Source: SIG603 sp964370635
GTDB taxonomy: Bacteria > Bacillota > Clostridia > Oscillospirales > Acutalibacteraceae
Assembly: GCA_964370635.1 (NCBI GenBank)
Contig: CAYJJU010000004.1
Location: forward strand, 62,001-126,000
Direction: 5' to 3'
DNA: 64,000 nt
Both the position numbers and the translations under genes were made by a program. The notes beneath the pieces were generated by a model. That model searched no databases and was not told the DNA's origin. It saw only the letters and a program-made list of their open reading frames with translations. This document shows positions 63,150 through 64,000 of this stretch, one piece after another (position 1 is the stretch's first letter; every line of letters starts with the position of its first letter).

Positions 63150-63586
63150 ACGAAAATACTAAAATAAAGTAGAGGGATAGGCTTGTTGTCTGTCCTTTTA
63201 CTTTTTTATTTCAAAGCTGGTACTAAATCTACATAAAATGTAGATTTAACTAAAATTTTACAAGATGTCTTTTTTTATTCAAATTTAGCAATTGCTTTAC
63301 CTAAATATTAATTCTATTTAATCAATATTAAAAATTTGAATGTTACATTTAAAAACATGCTAGTCAATAGTTTTGTAGAAAAATTACCTTGAAAAGGGTA
63401 GAGCTAAGAGGTGGTTTTGGGGAAAAATATGGTTGTCATATCAAATGTATGTAGAAATTCTACATGGATAAATATAGTGCGAATAGATACTTTAACTAAA
63501 GTTTTACCGTGTGCAGTGCAATTTTTTAATACTGTCAAGCTAAACTCTAGACATCACAAAACAAGCGAAAAGGAAAGGCGATTGGC
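63150..63586 (+). promoter_or_regulatory. regulatory region between the PLP enzyme and phnW
   Basis: A terminator (GGATAG/CTGTCC, 63176-63196, then a T-rich stretch) ends the first transcript. Two perfect palindromes follow: TCTACAT-AAA-ATGTAGA (63228-63244) and ATGTAGA-AAT-TCTACAT (63449-63465), with a half site at about 63373. Next to them is a repeated word, TTTAACTAAAATTTTAC at 63245-63261 and TTTAACTAAAGTTTTAC at 63491-63507, related to bases just after the 60651 palindrome. No gene is seen. The promoter of phnW is not clear. Confidence 0.65.
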
Positions 63587-64000
63587 ATGATAAATTATAA
63601 ATTACTTACACCAGGGCCACTTACTACAAGTGAAGGTGTAAAAAACGAAATGATGGTCGACCACTGCACATGGGATAATGACTATAAAGAAATTACTCAA
63701 GAAATAAGAGCAAATCTTTTAAAGATTGCACATGTGGATGAAAATGAATATACAAGCGTTTTAATGCAAGGTAGCGGCAGTTTTGGGGTTGAATCTGTTA
63801 TCATAAGTGCTGTGGGAGAAGAGGACAAAATTTTGATAATATCAAACGGTGCCTACGGTGAGAGAATGGTACAAACTGCAAAACAGGCAAAAAGAAACTA
63901 TGAAGTTTACACTTGTCATTACAATGAAAAACCAAATGCAGATGAGATTGCAAAAATCTTAGAAAACGATAATTCAATTACTCATGTAATAATGGTGCAC
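63587..64000 (+). CDS. phnW: 2-aminoethylphosphonate-pyruvate transaminase PhnW (3' end beyond window)
   Basis: The first 138 codons of PhnW (EC 2.6.1.37), which moves the amino group of 2-aminoethylphosphonate to pyruvate, giving phosphonoacetaldehyde and alanine. Seen: LLTPGPLTTSEGVKNEM, DHCTWDNDYKEIT and QGSGSFGVESVI, which are the N-terminal hallmarks of this enzyme. The catalytic lysine lies outside. AAAGG precedes the ATG at 63587. Expected partners beyond the edge are phosphonoacetaldehyde hydrolase (phnX) and an importer. Confidence 0.93.
   Translation, partial: MINYKLLTPGPLTTSEGVKNEMMVDHCTWDNDYKEITQEIRANLLKIAHVDENEYTSVLMQGSGSFGVESVIISAVGEEDKILIISNGAYGERMVQTAKQAKRNYEVYTCHYNEKPNADEIAKILENDNSITHVIMVH

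Overview
The window reads as a chromosomal segment of an AT-rich, Gram-positive anaerobe of the Clostridia. The evidence is the AGGAGG-type ribosome sites (with TTG and GTG starts in use), a DUF4364 gene, a Na+-pumping decarboxylase, lipoprotein signals with VGC/TAC boxes, a dockerin protein, a clostridial type IV pilus locus and an RpiR regulator. One 100-N scaffold gap (31978-32077) lies inside a tandem repeat. Both gap edges carry the same 55 bases, so this is a draft or metagenome assembly and the gap is probably an unresolved k-mer overlap.

Layout. 1-3157 (minus): ygiQ (cut by the window edge) coupled to a phosphohexomutase. 3308-12509 (plus): a long close-packed run with a ComEC-type metallo-beta-lactamase protein, mannonate dehydratase, an SGNH / DUF4358 lipoprotein / MBOAT / DHHW set that looks like a surface-glycan O-acylation module, then N-acyl-D-amino-acid deacylase, RidA and a D-threonine-aldolase/D-serine-dehydratase-like enzyme. 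12581-13837: a CBS/CorC membrane protein. 14355-20204: a complete oligopeptide ABC importer with a strong promoter and a long leader holding two TTACA-N3-TGTAA palindromes. 20319-22618 (minus): a polar amino-acid ABC importer. 22804-27743 (minus): ilvB-ilvN-ilvC-ilvD, the common branched-chain amino-acid pathway.

28092-32740: a large secreted surface protein (about 1,497 residues if the gap is an overlap) with a C-terminal multi-helix membrane anchor. 33025-34723: a DUF4364 regulator, a small protein and a Ser-rich lipoprotein. 34773-35012: a nested hairpin element with MITE-like ends. 35164-38710: a Na+-translocating oxaloacetate decarboxylase (gamma, separate biotin carrier, beta, alpha). 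38899-39501 (minus): a TatD-associated radical SAM protein.

39783-57962: a whole type IV pilus locus (pilB, pilT, pilC, pilin, prepilin peptidase, a fused PilM-PilN, PilO, three minor pilins and a PilX-like protein) ending in a 1,884-residue exported protein that may be the pilus-associated adhesin. 58187-60170: queH and a dockerin protein. 60282-60367: tRNA-Ser(GGA). 60839-64000: an RpiR regulator, a class III PLP enzyme (likely PbfA type) and phnW (cut by the edge), which together form a 2-aminoethylphosphonate catabolic locus. Three perfect and one degenerate copy of a 17-bp palindrome with ATGTAGA/TCTACAT arms, plus a further perfect copy between genes, lie in front of these genes; I predict this is the regulator's operator.

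Small palindromic repeat modules (GTAGGG-headed hairpins, an AAATGC-TTC-GCATTT hairpin, AGGTTTCC tails) recur between genes. The least explained parts are the giant pilus-linked protein, the phosphonate operators, the nested hairpin element and the oligopeptide transporter leader.
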